Shown: piece after piece, positions 42,837-51,562 of the stretch
How positions within the stretch are numbered: the stretch's first letter is position 1
How the letters are laid out: the number at the start of each line of letters is the position of its first letter
Assembly: GCF_024972755.1 (NCBI RefSeq)
Contig: NZ_CP087724.1
Location: 2,666,001 to 2,730,000 of the forward strand
DNA: 64,000 nt
Reading direction: 5' to 3'
From: Halanaeroarchaeum sp. HSR-CO
GTDB lineage: Archaea > Halobacteriota > Halobacteria > Halobacteriales > Halobacteriaceae
The notes under the pieces: model-generated
Database searches by the model: none
Told to the model about the DNA's origin: nothing
Seen by the model: the letters and a program-made list of their open reading frames with translations, nothing else
Translations under genes and position numbers: made by a program

Positions 42837-43510
42837 GCGACGACCTCCCGATACCGATTCCGAAGCGTCTCGGGGCCGTCGACCGGGCCCTCGATCCGAG
42901 CGACGATCCGCCCCTCGTCGAGGACGAGATATCGCTCACAGAGTCGGGCACTGAGGTCCTGCTCGTGGCTGACCAGCACGACCGTCCGGTCGGCCATCAT
43001 CGATCGCAGTGTGGCGCGCGAGTGCTGGTCGAGCCCCGTGAACGGTTCGTCCAGAAGCAGGACCGCTGGATCCGCGAGCAACGCCCGGGCGAAGGACAGC
43101 CGTTTTTGCATCCCGTGGGAGAACTCCCGGGGAAAGCCGTCGGCCCGATCGGCGAGATCGACGGTCTCGAGGACCGCCCCGACCCGTTCGGCGTCGACGC
43201 CGAGGAGCCGGGCGTGAAACGCGAGGTTCTCCCGCGCGGTCAGGTCGTCGTAGAGCATCGATTCGTGGGAGAGATACCCGATCGACCCGTCGGCCCGCCC
43301 CGATCGACTGTACTGGTCGACGCCATCGACCGCGACGGTCCCCGAACTGGGGGTGGCGAGACCGGCGAGCATCCGGAGCAGGGTCGTCTTCCCCGAGCCG
43401 TTCGGGCCGAGTATTGCCACGGATTCGCCCGTCCGGACGGACAGCGAGACGCCGTCGACCGCGGTGAAGGGGCCGAACCGCTTCGACACCTCGTCGGCGA
43501 CGAGCTTCAT
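42833..43510 (-). CDS. ccmA: Heme exporter ATP-binding subunit CcmA
   Basis: A 225-residue ABC ATPase. It has Walker A GPNGSGKTT, the Q-loop segment YLSHESMLYDDLTARENL, the signature FSHGMQKRLSFARALL with a divergent first residue group (SHGMQ in place of SGGQ), Walker B VLLLDEPFTGLD and the switch His in VLVSHE. The SHGMQ signature and the ATG at 43510 are typical of CcmA. A longer in-frame opening upstream is rejected because homology begins at KLVADEV. It powers release of heme from the CcmC-CcmE complex. Confidence 0.92.
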   Translation of the reverse strand: MKLVADEVSKRFGPFTAVDGVSLSVRTGESVAILGPNGSGKTTLLRMLAGLATPSSGTVAVDGVDQYSRSGRADGSIGYLSHESMLYDDLTARENLAFHARLLGVDAERVGAVLETVDLADRADGFPREFSHGMQKRLSFARALLADPAVLLLDEPFTGLDQHSRATLRSMMADRTVVLVSHEQDLSARLCERYLVLDEGRIVARIEGPVDGPETLRNRYREVVA

Positions 43511-43544
43511 CGGTCGACGGTTCGTCCGCGGCGAACTTAAACAC

Positions 43545-43566
43545 CGGTTGATCGATGGGACAACCG
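43545..43566. promoter_or_regulatory. Candidate operator between ccmA and the zinc-motif gene
   Basis: CGGTTG and CAACCG form a perfect inverted repeat with a 10-nt spacer that itself contains ATCGAT. It lies directly upstream of a TATA-like TGTTTAAGTTC of ccmA (minus strand, about 43532-43542), the usual place for an activator or BRE-adjacent factor in haloarchaea. Confidence 0.4.
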
Positions 43567-43594
43567 TTAGGCGACTGGAAGTCGTCGTTCGACC

Positions 43595-44293
43595 ATGAAC
43601 CGCGACCCGCCATGGTTCGACGACGGGCCGCCGACCGACGTCCTCGAGACGATCCGCGATCGGCGGGATACCGCCTCTGCACACCGAGAAGCGTTCGAGG
43701 AGGCGATGGAAGCACAGGAGTACAGCGCCGCAATCGAGGCAAAGCGCGCTTACCAGTTGGCCGTCTTCAAACGACGGCAGGCCGAGGGCGAACTCCTCTG
43801 GACCGCACTCGGGCACGCCATCGCAGACGTCGCGGCGTCCTTCGATCCGGACGCGGCCGCCGTCGAACGTCGCGGTGCGGCCTTCGTCCGCTGGGCCATC
43901 GACGCCGACGTTCTCGCGTCGATCGACTCGCGTGATCGTCTCCTCCTGGTCGTCGCTCGTCGCTCGCCGACGCTACCCGCCGCGCACGCTCCCTACGCCG
44001 AATCCATGTTCGGCGTCTCACGTGAAGACATCGCGACCAAACGGGAGCGAGATCAGTCCCGGCTGAGTGCGGCGGGCTGGAAGCGCGAGACGGGGCGAGG
44101 CGGGGCGGTCGGTCTCGTGACCTGTCCCAACTGTGACGGCCGATTTCCTGTTCGTCGATCGACCGGGGCATCGGCGACGATCTCGGCCACTTTCGATGGG
44201 GGGGACGACGCGATGCACGAGTTCTGTCCACACTGCGAGAGCGACGTCTACGTGCGCATCTCGCCACCCGACCGTGAACGTAATGGCAAATGA
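43595..44293 (+). CDS. Unrecognised protein with C-terminal zinc-ribbon-like motif
   Basis: A 232-residue soluble protein without signal or membrane segment. The first 70 residues form a charged helical region (EAFEEAMEAQEYSAA). The C-terminal third has two CxxC pairs, CPNC at 177-180 and CPHC at 211-214, the geometry of a zinc ribbon. The gene is divergent from ccmA and is followed by the TlpA-like and CcdA genes within 16 nt, so it belongs to the maturation cluster by context. I know no family for it. It could be an RNA- or DNA-binding regulator, or a redox-sensitive zinc protein. Confidence 0.7.
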   Translation: MNRDPPWFDDGPPTDVLETIRDRRDTASAHREAFEEAMEAQEYSAAIEAKRAYQLAVFKRRQAEGELLWTALGHAIADVAASFDPDAAAVERRGAAFVRWAIDADVLASIDSRDRLLLVVARRSPTLPAAHAPYAESMFGVSREDIATKRERDQSRLSAAGWKRETGRGGAVGLVTCPNCDGRFPVRRSTGASATISATFDGGDDAMHEFCPHCESDVYVRISPPDRERNGK

Positions 44294-44309
44294 GTTCCAA
44301 CCGTCGGGT

Positions 44310-44822
44310 ATGAATCGGCGGGAGTACCTCCTCGGTGGAGCGGGCGCACTCGCCGCCCTCGCGGGAGGATACGCGTTTACGCGCGGACCGCTGGGGACGA
44401 CCCGCGTCGAAGCCCATTCGATCCCGGTGCTCGGGGATTCGGGGTGGACCTCGCAATCTATCCCCACCGCTGACGGCCTGACCCTCGTCGATTTCTTCTC
44501 GACGTACTGTTCGGGCTGTACGCGACAGATCGATGCACTGGAACCGGTCGTCGCGGATGCGCCGTCCGCAGCTTCGTTCGTCTCGGTGACCACCCAGCCC
44601 ATCGGTGAGGAGTTTACTCGGGCGGATCTCCGCGAATGGTGGGCGAGTCACGGCGGACCGTGGCCGGTCGGCATCGACGACGGCGCCCTCGCGAACGCGC
44701 TGGGGGTGGAGCGCCTTCCAACCCTCGTCTTGCTCGATGGGGTGGGGCGTGTGGAGTGGTCCCACGCCGGGGTTGCGGAGACCGACGCGATCCGGGAGGG
44801 GCTCGCGGAGGCGACGCGATGA
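44310..44822 (+). CDS. TlpA/CcmG-like exported thioredoxin
   Basis: A 170-residue thiol-disulfide protein. A Tat-like signal (NRREYLLGGAGALAALAGG) leads to a thioredoxin domain with redox pair CSGC (Cys67, Cys70) in DFFSTYCSGCTRQ and a cis-Pro in VERLPTLVLL. An alternative ATG at 44283 adds nine residues and would overlap the previous gene. The stop overlaps the ccdA start by 4 nt. CcdA feeds electrons to this class of proteins, which keep apocytochrome cysteines reduced before heme attachment. Confidence 0.88.
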   Translation: MNRREYLLGGAGALAALAGGYAFTRGPLGTTRVEAHSIPVLGDSGWTSQSIPTADGLTLVDFFSTYCSGCTRQIDALEPVVADAPSAASFVSVTTQPIGEEFTRADLREWWASHGGPWPVGIDDGALANALGVERLPTLVLLDGVGRVEWSHAGVAETDAIREGLAEATR

Positions 44823-45475
44823 TCGGGGGGGCCTCGTCGACCCTCTCGGCGTTCTCCGCGGGCCTCGCGACCTTCTTCGCCCCCTGTGCGTTCCCGCTGC
44901 TCCCTGGGTACGTAGGCTACTATACACGAACCGTCGACGAGGAGACGCCGCTCGCTGGGGCCGCGCTCCGGGGACTGGCGGGAAGCGTGGGGGTGTTGTT
45001 CGCGTTCGGCGGGATCGCGGCTCTGGTCTTCGCCCTCGGCCGTTCGATCGTCCGGGCGGTCTACGCGCTCGAGCCACTGGTCGGACTGGCCCTGGTCGGA
45101 ATCGGCGTCCTCCTGCTCGTGAACCGGTTTCCGACGCTGCACGTTCAGCTCCCCGAGCGACGCACGAGCGTCGCGGGATTCGCGCTATTCGGCACCGGCT
45201 ACGCCGTCTCGGCGACAAGCTGTTTCGCCCCGCTCTTTTTCGCCGTGGTCCTCGGTGCAGCAACGTCGCCGGTCGGGACCGTGACCGCCACGGCCGCCTT
45301 CGGGCTCGGGCTCGCGATCCCCCTATTCGTCGCGACGATCCTGGTCGGGATCGGCCACGACATAGGCGCGGGATCGATCCCCGCCTACGCCAACCGGGTC
45401 GAGCAGCTGGCCGGTATCGTGATCGTGGCCGCGGGACTCTGGCAACTCACCACTACCGTTCATCTCTGGCTCTGA
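44819..45475 (+). CDS. ccdA: Thiol-disulfide transporter CcdA
   Basis: A 218-residue membrane protein with six helices. The two transport cysteines sit in helix 1 and helix 4 in the family motifs FFAPCAFPLLPGY (Cys23) and SATSCFAPLFF (Cys135). CcdA passes electrons from cytosolic thioredoxin across the membrane to proteins such as CcmG. The 4-nt overlap with the TlpA-like gene gives a coupled pair, as in many System I and II clusters. Start ATG at 44819; the 3' end overlaps a small converging gene by 16 nt. Confidence 0.94.
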   Translation: MIGGASSTLSAFSAGLATFFAPCAFPLLPGYVGYYTRTVDEETPLAGAALRGLAGSVGVLFAFGGIAALVFALGRSIVRAVYALEPLVGLALVGIGVLLLVNRFPTLHVQLPERRTSVAGFALFGTGYAVSATSCFAPLFFAVVLGAATSPVGTVTATAAFGLGLAIPLFVATILVGIGHDIGAGSIPAYANRVEQLAGIVIVAAGLWQLTTTVHLWL

Positions 45476-45660
45476 GACGCGCCCGCACGGTAGCCACGGA
45501 GCCCCCGGAGGGTCATCCAGATCGCGACCACGTACAGGACCGCCGCGGTGATCGTCGACGCCCCACCGAGAAAGCGCGTTCCGAGCAGAGCGTGAAAGAT
45601 GCCGAGACCGACCCACATCGTGGATCGCGAGACGCCGAGCGACTCGCTCAGATCGAGCAT
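45460..45660 (-). CDS. Small membrane protein (possible)
   Basis: A 66-residue frame on the minus strand with two hydrophobic stretches (about residues 15-29 and 33-49) and a basic tail. Its 3' end overlaps ccdA by 16 nt. An upstream in-frame extension to 45762 exists but runs through A+T-rich non-coding-like sequence, so the ATG at 45660 is preferred. I recognise no family. Composition supports coding, but without comparison this stays tentative. Confidence 0.5.
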   Translation of the reverse strand: MLDLSESLGVSRSTMWVGLGIFHALLGTRFLGGASTITAAVLYVVAIWMTLRGLRGYRAGASQSQR

Positions 45661-46627
45661 ACGAACGGTGGTGGCCGGAGCGACTACACGGTTTCGTTCG
45701 TTCTGCCGAAACGCAACGATCGCAGAAAATAATAATATAAAATCAGAGTTGTTCATGATCATATCGAATATCTGTTATACCAGACCGGCCGATTTCCGTG
45801 CGGGTAGAAATCCGGAAATAGATGGACCAGGTTCCCCGGGGACGGGAGACTGTCTGCCCGAGTCATCTCCGAGTCGGTTCGCTCTCGGGGGCACCACCCG
45901 TCGAGATCCACAGCGACAGACGACGTTCCGTGACCGGTTATCGAATGCACGGCCTTGTCGTCTCGTTGCTCGGACGTTCGTATCGGTGACTGGTGGCTCT
46001 CCGCCACGAAATGACGGTATTCGGCGCAAAATTCGATCGTATAGACGACGAACTGCCTGATTTCACGACGGGATACGTTCGCTCAGGACCGATAAATGGG
46101 AATCTATCGGGCCCTGTTCCGGTTCTCCGCCCACCTGGTGAGAACCGGCGAAGGACTGACCATCGACGCAGCTGGATTCGGTCGGTTCGCGGGTAGCCGG
46201 CAGTACGCCACATCGACAGGTCACACCCCGTTCGGTCGGAGCGCCTGCCAATATTGGCCGTGATTAAATCGAATACTAGATATACATTAGTCGATGATAT
46301 GATTTCGCGAACCGCGGTTCGACTGGCGGGTGTTAGACTGGGATCGACACCGAGCCGAGACGATCGCCGCGGATATCGGAAATGACTGAGACCGGTGTTG
46401 TCGACATCACCGCAAGGAAGACACCAGACCACTCATCTATCGGCGAATGTTTCGCCTCCAGATGGTTCTCTCCCCGCTCGCTCGCAGGACCGCCACCAAG
46501 CACTGCCGGCTCCAGCCGAACGTCCCCGGGTCTCCGTGACCGCCACCTCGTGTTCGACGACGGACTCCTCGTCGCGGCAGTCGGCCGCCAGCACGACCTC
46601 GCCCAGAACCAGGACTCGAGTCGGTGG
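45661..46627. other. Gene-free region at the right end of the cytochrome cluster
   Basis: Almost 1 kb without a credible gene. There is an A+T-rich run around 45725-45750 and another at 46261-46305. Open frames on both strands have mixed composition rich in Arg and Ser and no acidic bias, so they look like chance frames. I see no tRNA, transposase or repeat. It may be decayed sequence or a long regulatory gap. Confidence 0.45.
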
Positions 46628-47734
46628 CTACCCCTCGAACCCGTTCTCGAACCAGAAGGTCCCGTTGCGCTGGACGACCTCGCCGTCCACCTCGATGCGG
46701 GAGTCCTCGGCCATGTCCACGATCATGTCGACGTGGGTCGCGCTCTCGTTGGTCGCGTTGTCCTCGCCGACGCACTCCTCGTAGGCCATGCCGACGGCCA
46801 TGTGGACGGTGTCGCCCATCTTCTCGTCGAAGAGCATGTTGTAGGTGAACCGGTCGATGTCGCGGTTCGTGCCGATGCCGAGTTCGCCGAGATACCGCGA
46901 TCCGTCATCGGTGTCCAGGACCTCGCCGAGGGTCTCCTCGTTCGTGTCGGCATCGTAGTCGACGACTTCGCCCTCCTCGAACGCCAGATAGGCGTTCTCG
47001 ACCTCGCGGCCCTGGTGGTAGAGTGGCTTGTCGAAGAGCACCTCGCCCTGGACGGAGTCGACGACCGGAGCAGTGAACACCTCGCCCGCGGGCATGTTGT
47101 GGCGACCGTAATCGTTGATGGCGACGTTGCCCGCGATGGACATGGTGACGTCGGTGGTCTCGCCGCTGACGATGTGGACCTCGCTGCCCTCGTTCAATCG
47201 GTCGACGAGCTGTGCCTGGAACTCGCGCTGAGCCGCCCAGTCCTTGTCGATGGCGTCCCAGACGAAGTTCTCGTATCCCTCCGTGCTCATCCCGGCGAGC
47301 TGGGCGTTGGCGGGGGTGGGGAACTGGGTGAGTACCCAGCGCGAGTCGAGCATCTCCGAGCGGGCCGCCTCAGCGGCGCGGCTGAAGGCGGCCATGGTGG
47401 CCGGTTCGACGTCGCCCTTCTCGGTCACGTTCTCGTTCGCGCGGGCGCGGATGATGACGTCGGTGTCGGCGAACAGGCCCTCGACGTGGTCGGGGTCGGG
47501 GATGGCGTCGCCCTCGATGGCGCGGAGGTACCCGCGAGTGGCGCGGTCGCTCCCGATGGGGGTGCCGCCCGACAGCATGACGGGGCGGGCACCGATCTCG
47601 CCGAGGCGTTCGTAGATGGCGACGGCGAGGTCTTCGGCGGCGGGCGGGACGCTGACGACGACGCGCTCGCCGGCCTCGATCTCGGTCGAGTGATCGACGA
47701 GGACGTCGGCGTGGCGGCGGATGCGTGGGTCCAT
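46628..47734 (-). CDS. M29-family aminopeptidase
   Basis: A 368-residue metallopeptidase of the M29 (aminopeptidase T/AmpS) family. It opens DPRIRRHADVLVDHSTEIEAGERVVV. Metal ligands are expected in the C-terminal half, where the family blocks NMPAGEVFTAPV, ELGIGTN (with an acidic residue before), HMAVGMAYEE and THVDMIVDM are present. It removes N-terminal residues from peptides in the cytosol. Length is normal. It is divergent from the threonine aldolase gene, with 89 nt between the starts. Confidence 0.93.
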   Translation of the reverse strand: MDPRIRRHADVLVDHSTEIEAGERVVVSVPPAAEDLAVAIYERLGEIGARPVMLSGGTPIGSDRATRGYLRAIEGDAIPDPDHVEGLFADTDVIIRARANENVTEKGDVEPATMAAFSRAAEAARSEMLDSRWVLTQFPTPANAQLAGMSTEGYENFVWDAIDKDWAAQREFQAQLVDRLNEGSEVHIVSGETTDVTMSIAGNVAINDYGRHNMPAGEVFTAPVVDSVQGEVLFDKPLYHQGREVENAYLAFEEGEVVDYDADTNEETLGEVLDTDDGSRYLGELGIGTNRDIDRFTYNMLFDEKMGDTVHMAVGMAYEECVGEDNATNESATHVDMIVDMAEDSRIEVDGEVVQRNGTFWFENGFEG

Positions 47735-47823
47735 GTGTGTTAGGGCGGTGACGGCGCGGATACGATTTTCGAACTGGAGTCCCGACCGCCATTCGTTTAT
47801 AGCGAAGCGGCCGGAATGAGACC

Positions 47824-48849
47824 ATGATCGACCTGCGAAGTGACACCGTCACCCTGCCGAGCGATGAGATGCGACGGGCGGCTGCCGACGCCGAGGTCGG
47901 CGACGACGTCTACCGGATGGACCCGACCGTGAACGAACTCGAAGCGCGAGCGGCCGAGATCGTGGGCAAAGAGGCCGCGCTGTTCGTGCCCTCCGGGACG
48001 ATGGGCAACCAGATCGCCGCCCGTGTACACACCGAGCACGGACAGGAGGCCCTCGTCGAGGCGGAGAGCCACGTCGTCCGGTGGGAGCTGGGCGGGTTCG
48101 CCGATCACAGCGGGCTGCAGGTCCGCACGCTCGACGGCGGTCCACGGGGCATCCCCTCGCCCGAGCAGGTCCGCGAGGGGTACGTCGAGGAGAGTCTCCA
48201 CCGGCCAGGCACGGGGCTGCTCTCCCTCGAGAACACTCACAACTACCGCGGTGGCATCGCCATCTCGCCCGAGAACCTCGCGGCGACCGCCGAGGCTGGT
48301 CGGGAGCTGGGTATCCCGGTCCACCTCGACGGCGCTCGCCTCTTCAACGCGGCACTGGCCCACGACGTGGACGTGACCGCGTTCACCGATTCGGTCGATA
48401 CGGTCATGTTCTGTCTCTCGAAGGGGCTGGGCGCCCCCGTCGGGTCGCTCCTCGCGGGTGACGAGGCCTTCATCGAGGAGGCTCGCCGGGTCCGGAAGCT
48501 CATGGGAGGCGGGATGCGCCAGGTCGGGATGATCGCGGGGCCCGGGCTCGTCGCCCTCGAGAACCGCGACCACCTCGCCGAGGATCACACGAACGCGAAA
48601 CGCCTCGCCGACGGACTCGCCGAAATCGACGGCCTCACCGTCCAGGAGCCGGAGACGAACATCCTGATGGTGGACACCGAGGGCACCGGGATGAATGCAA
48701 GCGAGTTCCGCGACCTGATCGAGGAGGTCGACGTCTACGGCGTCCCCCGCGACGGGACCGTCCTTCGGTTCACCACGAACTGGAACGTCGACGCGGACGA
48801 CATCGACGCGGCCGTCGAACGCATCGACGACGTGCTGGCCTCGCGCTAG
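47824..48849 (+). CDS. ltaE: Low-specificity L-threonine aldolase
   Basis: A 341-residue PLP enzyme that splits L-threonine and L-allo-threonine into glycine and acetaldehyde. The opening [53 protein letters not shown] and [12 protein letters not shown] are family hallmarks. The PLP lysine is in [14 protein letters not shown]. The C-terminal domain is complete. A TATA-like TTTATAG lies about 25 nt before the start. The 3' end overlaps a small membrane protein gene on the other strand by 4 nt. Confidence 0.95.
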   Translation: MIDLRSDTVTLPSDEMRRAAADAEVGDDVYRMDPTVNELEARAAEIVGKEAALFVPSGTMGNQIAARVHTEHGQEALVEAESHVVRWELGGFADHSGLQVRTLDGGPRGIPSPEQVREGYVEESLHRPGTGLLSLENTHNYRGGIAISPENLAATAEAGRELGIPVHLDGARLFNAALAHDVDVTAFTDSVDTVMFCLSKGLGAPVGSLLAGDEAFIEEARRVRKLMGGGMRQVGMIAGPGLVALENRDHLAEDHTNAKRLADGLAEIDGLTVQEPETNILMVDTEGTGMNASEFRDLIEEVDVYGVPRDGTVLRFTTNWNVDADDIDAAVERIDDVLASR

Positions 48850-48974
48850 TCCCGCCCGCGGTCCATCCCCTCGCGGAAGCCGACGAGGGTCCGCCGGATC
48901 ATGAGAAACAGAAAGAAGACGAACAGCAACAGCGCGCCGAGGATGAAGAGAAACGCCGGGTCCAGGGGTACCAT
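48846..48974 (-). CDS. Single-helix membrane micro-protein (42 residues)
   Basis: A 42-residue frame from the ATG at 48974 with one long hydrophobic helix (about residues 6-25), then [17 protein letters not shown]. The design, a helix followed by a basic patch and an EGxDxGR tail, recurs in small haloarchaeal membrane proteins. A longer in-frame version up to 49304 overlaps the next gene and is rejected. The function is unknown. Confidence 0.6.
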   Translation of the reverse strand: MVPLDPAFLFILGALLLFVFFLFLMIRRTLVGFREGMDRGRD

Positions 48975-49091
48975 ACTCCATCGGTGGCCGTCGCGGGACA
49001 AAGGCGTTTCGTCCGTTTCGGGTCGAACGCCTGCCACGCGCGGTTTTGCTTGAAAAACAATTAAACAGTGGGCCGTCGTGATTCGAACGTA

Positions 49092-49772
49092 ATGTCCGGC
49101 CTCTTGCCCTCCAGTTCGGAGCCGGAGCCGCCCGACGGCGAACCCCGCGTCATCGGCGTGGACGAGGACGACGCCGAGGACGTCCTCGCCGCGCTCTCCT
49201 CGGAGACGGCCCGCTCGCTGTTCGCGGCCATCCACGACCAGCCATCGACGCCCTCCGAACTCGCCGACCGTACCGAGACGTCCCTGCAGAACGCCCAGTA
49301 CCACCTCGAGAAACTCGACGACGCCGACCTGATCGAAGTCGTCGACACCCGCTACTCCGCGAAGGGCCGGGAGATGAACGTCTTCGGCCCGAGCGGGGCC
49401 CCGGTCGTCCTCTTCGCCGGCGGGGATACTGCGGGGAGCGACGTCCGCGCGGCGCTCTCGAGTCTCCTCGGAGGCGTCGGCATCCTCGCCGTCGCCAGCC
49501 TCGCCGTCCAGGAGTTGTTCGGTGGCGGTATCGGGGCACTCCTCCCGTCCGGGAGCGGCGGGGACGGTGCGACCGCGCCACAGACCACCTCGGGCGGGGA
49601 CGCCGGCGCGATGGTAGTCCAGGAGGAGGCCGCGACGACCGTCGCAGAGACCACGACCTACCAGGCGGAGGCGGCGTCGGGAGCCGCGAGCCTCCCACCG
49701 GGACTCCTGTTCTTCGTCGGCGGGGCGCTCGTGCTCGGGCTGGCGGCCCTCTGGTGGTACGCCCGGCGGTGA
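49092..49772 (+). CDS. Membrane-anchored winged-helix regulator
   Basis: A 226-residue protein with an ArsR-type winged helix (about 20-95; LAALSSETARSLFAAI, TPSELADRTETSLQNAQYHLEKL, DLIEVVDTRYSAKGREM). Two hydrophobic segments follow (about 116-138 and 202-222), linked by a Gly/Thr/Ala-rich stretch. Several haloarchaeal regulators have this layout, which would hold the DNA-binding domain at the membrane. The ATG at 49092 is supported by AATTAAAC about 30 nt upstream. The signal it senses and the target genes are unknown. Confidence 0.85.
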   Translation: MSGLLPSSSEPEPPDGEPRVIGVDEDDAEDVLAALSSETARSLFAAIHDQPSTPSELADRTETSLQNAQYHLEKLDDADLIEVVDTRYSAKGREMNVFGPSGAPVVLFAGGDTAGSDVRAALSSLLGGVGILAVASLAVQELFGGGIGALLPSGSGGDGATAPQTTSGGDAGAMVVQEEAATTVAETTTYQAEAASGAASLPPGLLFFVGGALVLGLAALWWYARR

Positions 49773-49902
49773 GAAGTGGTGGTCGCCGGGTAACTACAAC
49801 GCGCGTTTGAGCATACGTCGAGTATTTGATAGTGCGCCCCGATTGTCTCGGTAGGGCATCGCGGGTCCGCCCACACCCGCGACGCCCGTGTCCCACGCCC
49901 CA

Positions 49903-50436
49903 CTACTGGCCGTCCCCACTGGCCGACCGGCCCTCCACCGCGATCCGGGACACCGCAGTCCCGTCGGTCGTCCGGATCGCCCCTTCTACACTGCCCTTTT
50001 CGACCGACAGCTCGGCGTACGTCCGATGCCCACCCCGCGGTTGCTCGTGGCTCCCTGGATTGACGAGGAGGAGGCCCTCCACCCGTTTCGCGAGCGGTCG
50101 GTGGGTGTGCCCCGAGATAACGACGTCCGCCCCCCGTTCCCGACCGAAGTAGACGAGTCCCATCTCCCCGCCCCGCTGGGTATGCGTCACCGCGAACCGA
50201 ACGCCGCCTTCCTCGAAGACGCGGGCTGGCGGCAGGCGCTCGGTGACCGTTGCATCGTCGGCGTTGCCGTGGACGGCGTACAGCCGGTCGGATTCGCGCT
50301 GGACGGCCTCCAGGGCAGCTTCGCTGGTGAAGTCGCCGGCGTGGACGACGGTCTCGGCCCGCCGAACCGACCGGGCGACGGCCCCGTCGAGGATGTACTC
50401 CCCATCCGCGTGCGTGTCGGAGACGACCGCGATCAT
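49903..50436 (-). CDS. YfcE/MJ0936-type metallophosphoesterase
   Basis: A 177-residue calcineurin-like phosphodiesterase. All metal-binding blocks are present: VVSDTHAD, VHAGDFTS, VHGNADD, VTHTQ (the usual HGH reads HTQ) and ISGHTHRP, followed by NPGSHEQPRG. The archaeal relatives hydrolyse phosphodiesters such as bis-pNPP and possibly cyclic nucleotides in vitro; the cellular substrate is unknown. The ATG at 50436 begins at the first strand. It is divergent from the cation-efflux gene. Confidence 0.92.
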   Translation of the reverse strand: MIAVVSDTHADGEYILDGAVARSVRRAETVVHAGDFTSEAALEAVQRESDRLYAVHGNADDATVTERLPPARVFEEGGVRFAVTHTQRGGEMGLVYFGRERGADVVISGHTHRPLAKRVEGLLLVNPGSHEQPRGGHRTYAELSVEKGSVEGAIRTTDGTAVSRIAVEGRSASGDGQ

Positions 50437-50517
50437 GGCAGACGGTCAGCGGCGGAGCCGTGAATGCGTTGCGCCCGGGCGAACGGTTTTGTGGGGGTCC
50501 CGCGAATGCCCGGATGG

Positions 50518-51462
50518 ATGGCAAGTAGCACGTCGGTCGTGATCGCCGCGCTGTTCGCGAACGCCGCCATCGCCGTGCTGAAGTTCGGCGGCTTCCTGTT
50601 GACCGGCAGTCCGGCGATGCTCTCGGAGACCTACCACTCCATCTCCGACACCGGCAACCAGGTGTTCTTGCTCGTGGGCATCCGGTATGGCGCCCAGGAC
50701 GCGACGCGAGCCCACCCCTTCGGCTACGGCAAGGCGCAGTTCTTCTACAGCTTCCTGGTGAGCGTGTTGCTGTTCGGCATCGCGGGCTGGGAGTCCGCAA
50801 AACACGGTTACCACGCCATCCTCGAGGGGCAGTCCGCCGCGCTCACCGGGACCGTCACGGTGTTGGGGAGTACGTTCCCCGCCGTCTGGGTCAACTACAC
50901 CGTCCTCCTCGCAGCCATGGTCTTCGAGGGGTACGCGTTCAAGAAGGCCTACCGGGCGATGGTCGTCGACATCCGCCGCCACGACTGGTCGGGCTTTCGC
51001 GAGGCGTTCCGCAAGACGAGCAACGTCACGACCCTGACAGCGTTCACCGAGGACACCATCGCGTTGCTGGGGCTGGGTCTGGCCTTTTTCGGCATCCTCG
51101 GTACGCAAGTGACCGGCAATCCCCTGTTCGACGCGACCGCCGCGTTCCTCATCGGTCTCCTGTTGATGGGCTTCGCTGTGGCGCTCGCCTGGGAGAACAA
51201 GCGCCTCCTCCTGGGCGAGAGCCTCCCGAAGACCGACGAGACCGCGCTCCGCCGGATCGTCGCCGAGTGGGAAGGAGTCACCGACGTCGTCGACTTCCGG
51301 ACCGTCTACTTCGGCCCCAACGACGTCCTCGTCACCGCGGACATCGAGTTCGAATCGGATCTCGACACCGAATCGATGGACGACGTCATCACCGACATCG
51401 AGGACGCACTCGTCGAGTACGACGAAGCCGTCTCGAAGGTCTACATCGAACCGGAATTCTGA
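50518..51462 (+). CDS. Cation diffusion facilitator family transporter
   Basis: A 314-residue membrane protein with six helices and a C-terminal ferredoxin-like cytosolic domain. Helix 2 carries the usual metal-site sequence in variant form (LSETYHSISDTGNQ), and helix 5 has EDTIALLGLG. The HPFGYGKAQFFYSFLVS block is characteristic of the family. These transporters export Zn2+, Mn2+ or Fe2+ against protons. The ATG at 50518 is preferred; 50506 is an in-frame alternative. A GGTTTTGTG element lies about 30 nt upstream. Confidence 0.92.
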   Translation: MASSTSVVIAALFANAAIAVLKFGGFLLTGSPAMLSETYHSISDTGNQVFLLVGIRYGAQDATRAHPFGYGKAQFFYSFLVSVLLFGIAGWESAKHGYHAILEGQSAALTGTVTVLGSTFPAVWVNYTVLLAAMVFEGYAFKKAYRAMVVDIRRHDWSGFREAFRKTSNVTTLTAFTEDTIALLGLGLAFFGILGTQVTGNPLFDATAAFLIGLLLMGFAVALAWENKRLLLGESLPKTDETALRRIVAEWEGVTDVVDFRTVYFGPNDVLVTADIEFESDLDTESMDDVITDIEDALVEYDEAVSKVYIEPEF

Positions 51463-51562
51463 GGGATCCGGAGTCGAGTATCGAGAGCGCTCCGACGCCG
51501 TGTCCCGAGAGCGGTCCCGAGTCCCGCAGTTTATACCCCAAGCCGTCCAATCACGGACCGAC

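Noticed and set aside
23220-45475. The cytochrome region as an intact genomic island inserted at the tRNA
   Set aside because: No integrase gene and no matching tRNA fragment was found at the far end of the cluster within the window, so the boundaries of such an island are not supported.
46382-47743. A 453-codon frame opposite the M29 aminopeptidase gene
   Set aside because: Its main part is antisense to a well-conserved enzyme, and the first 80 codons have no protein-like pattern.
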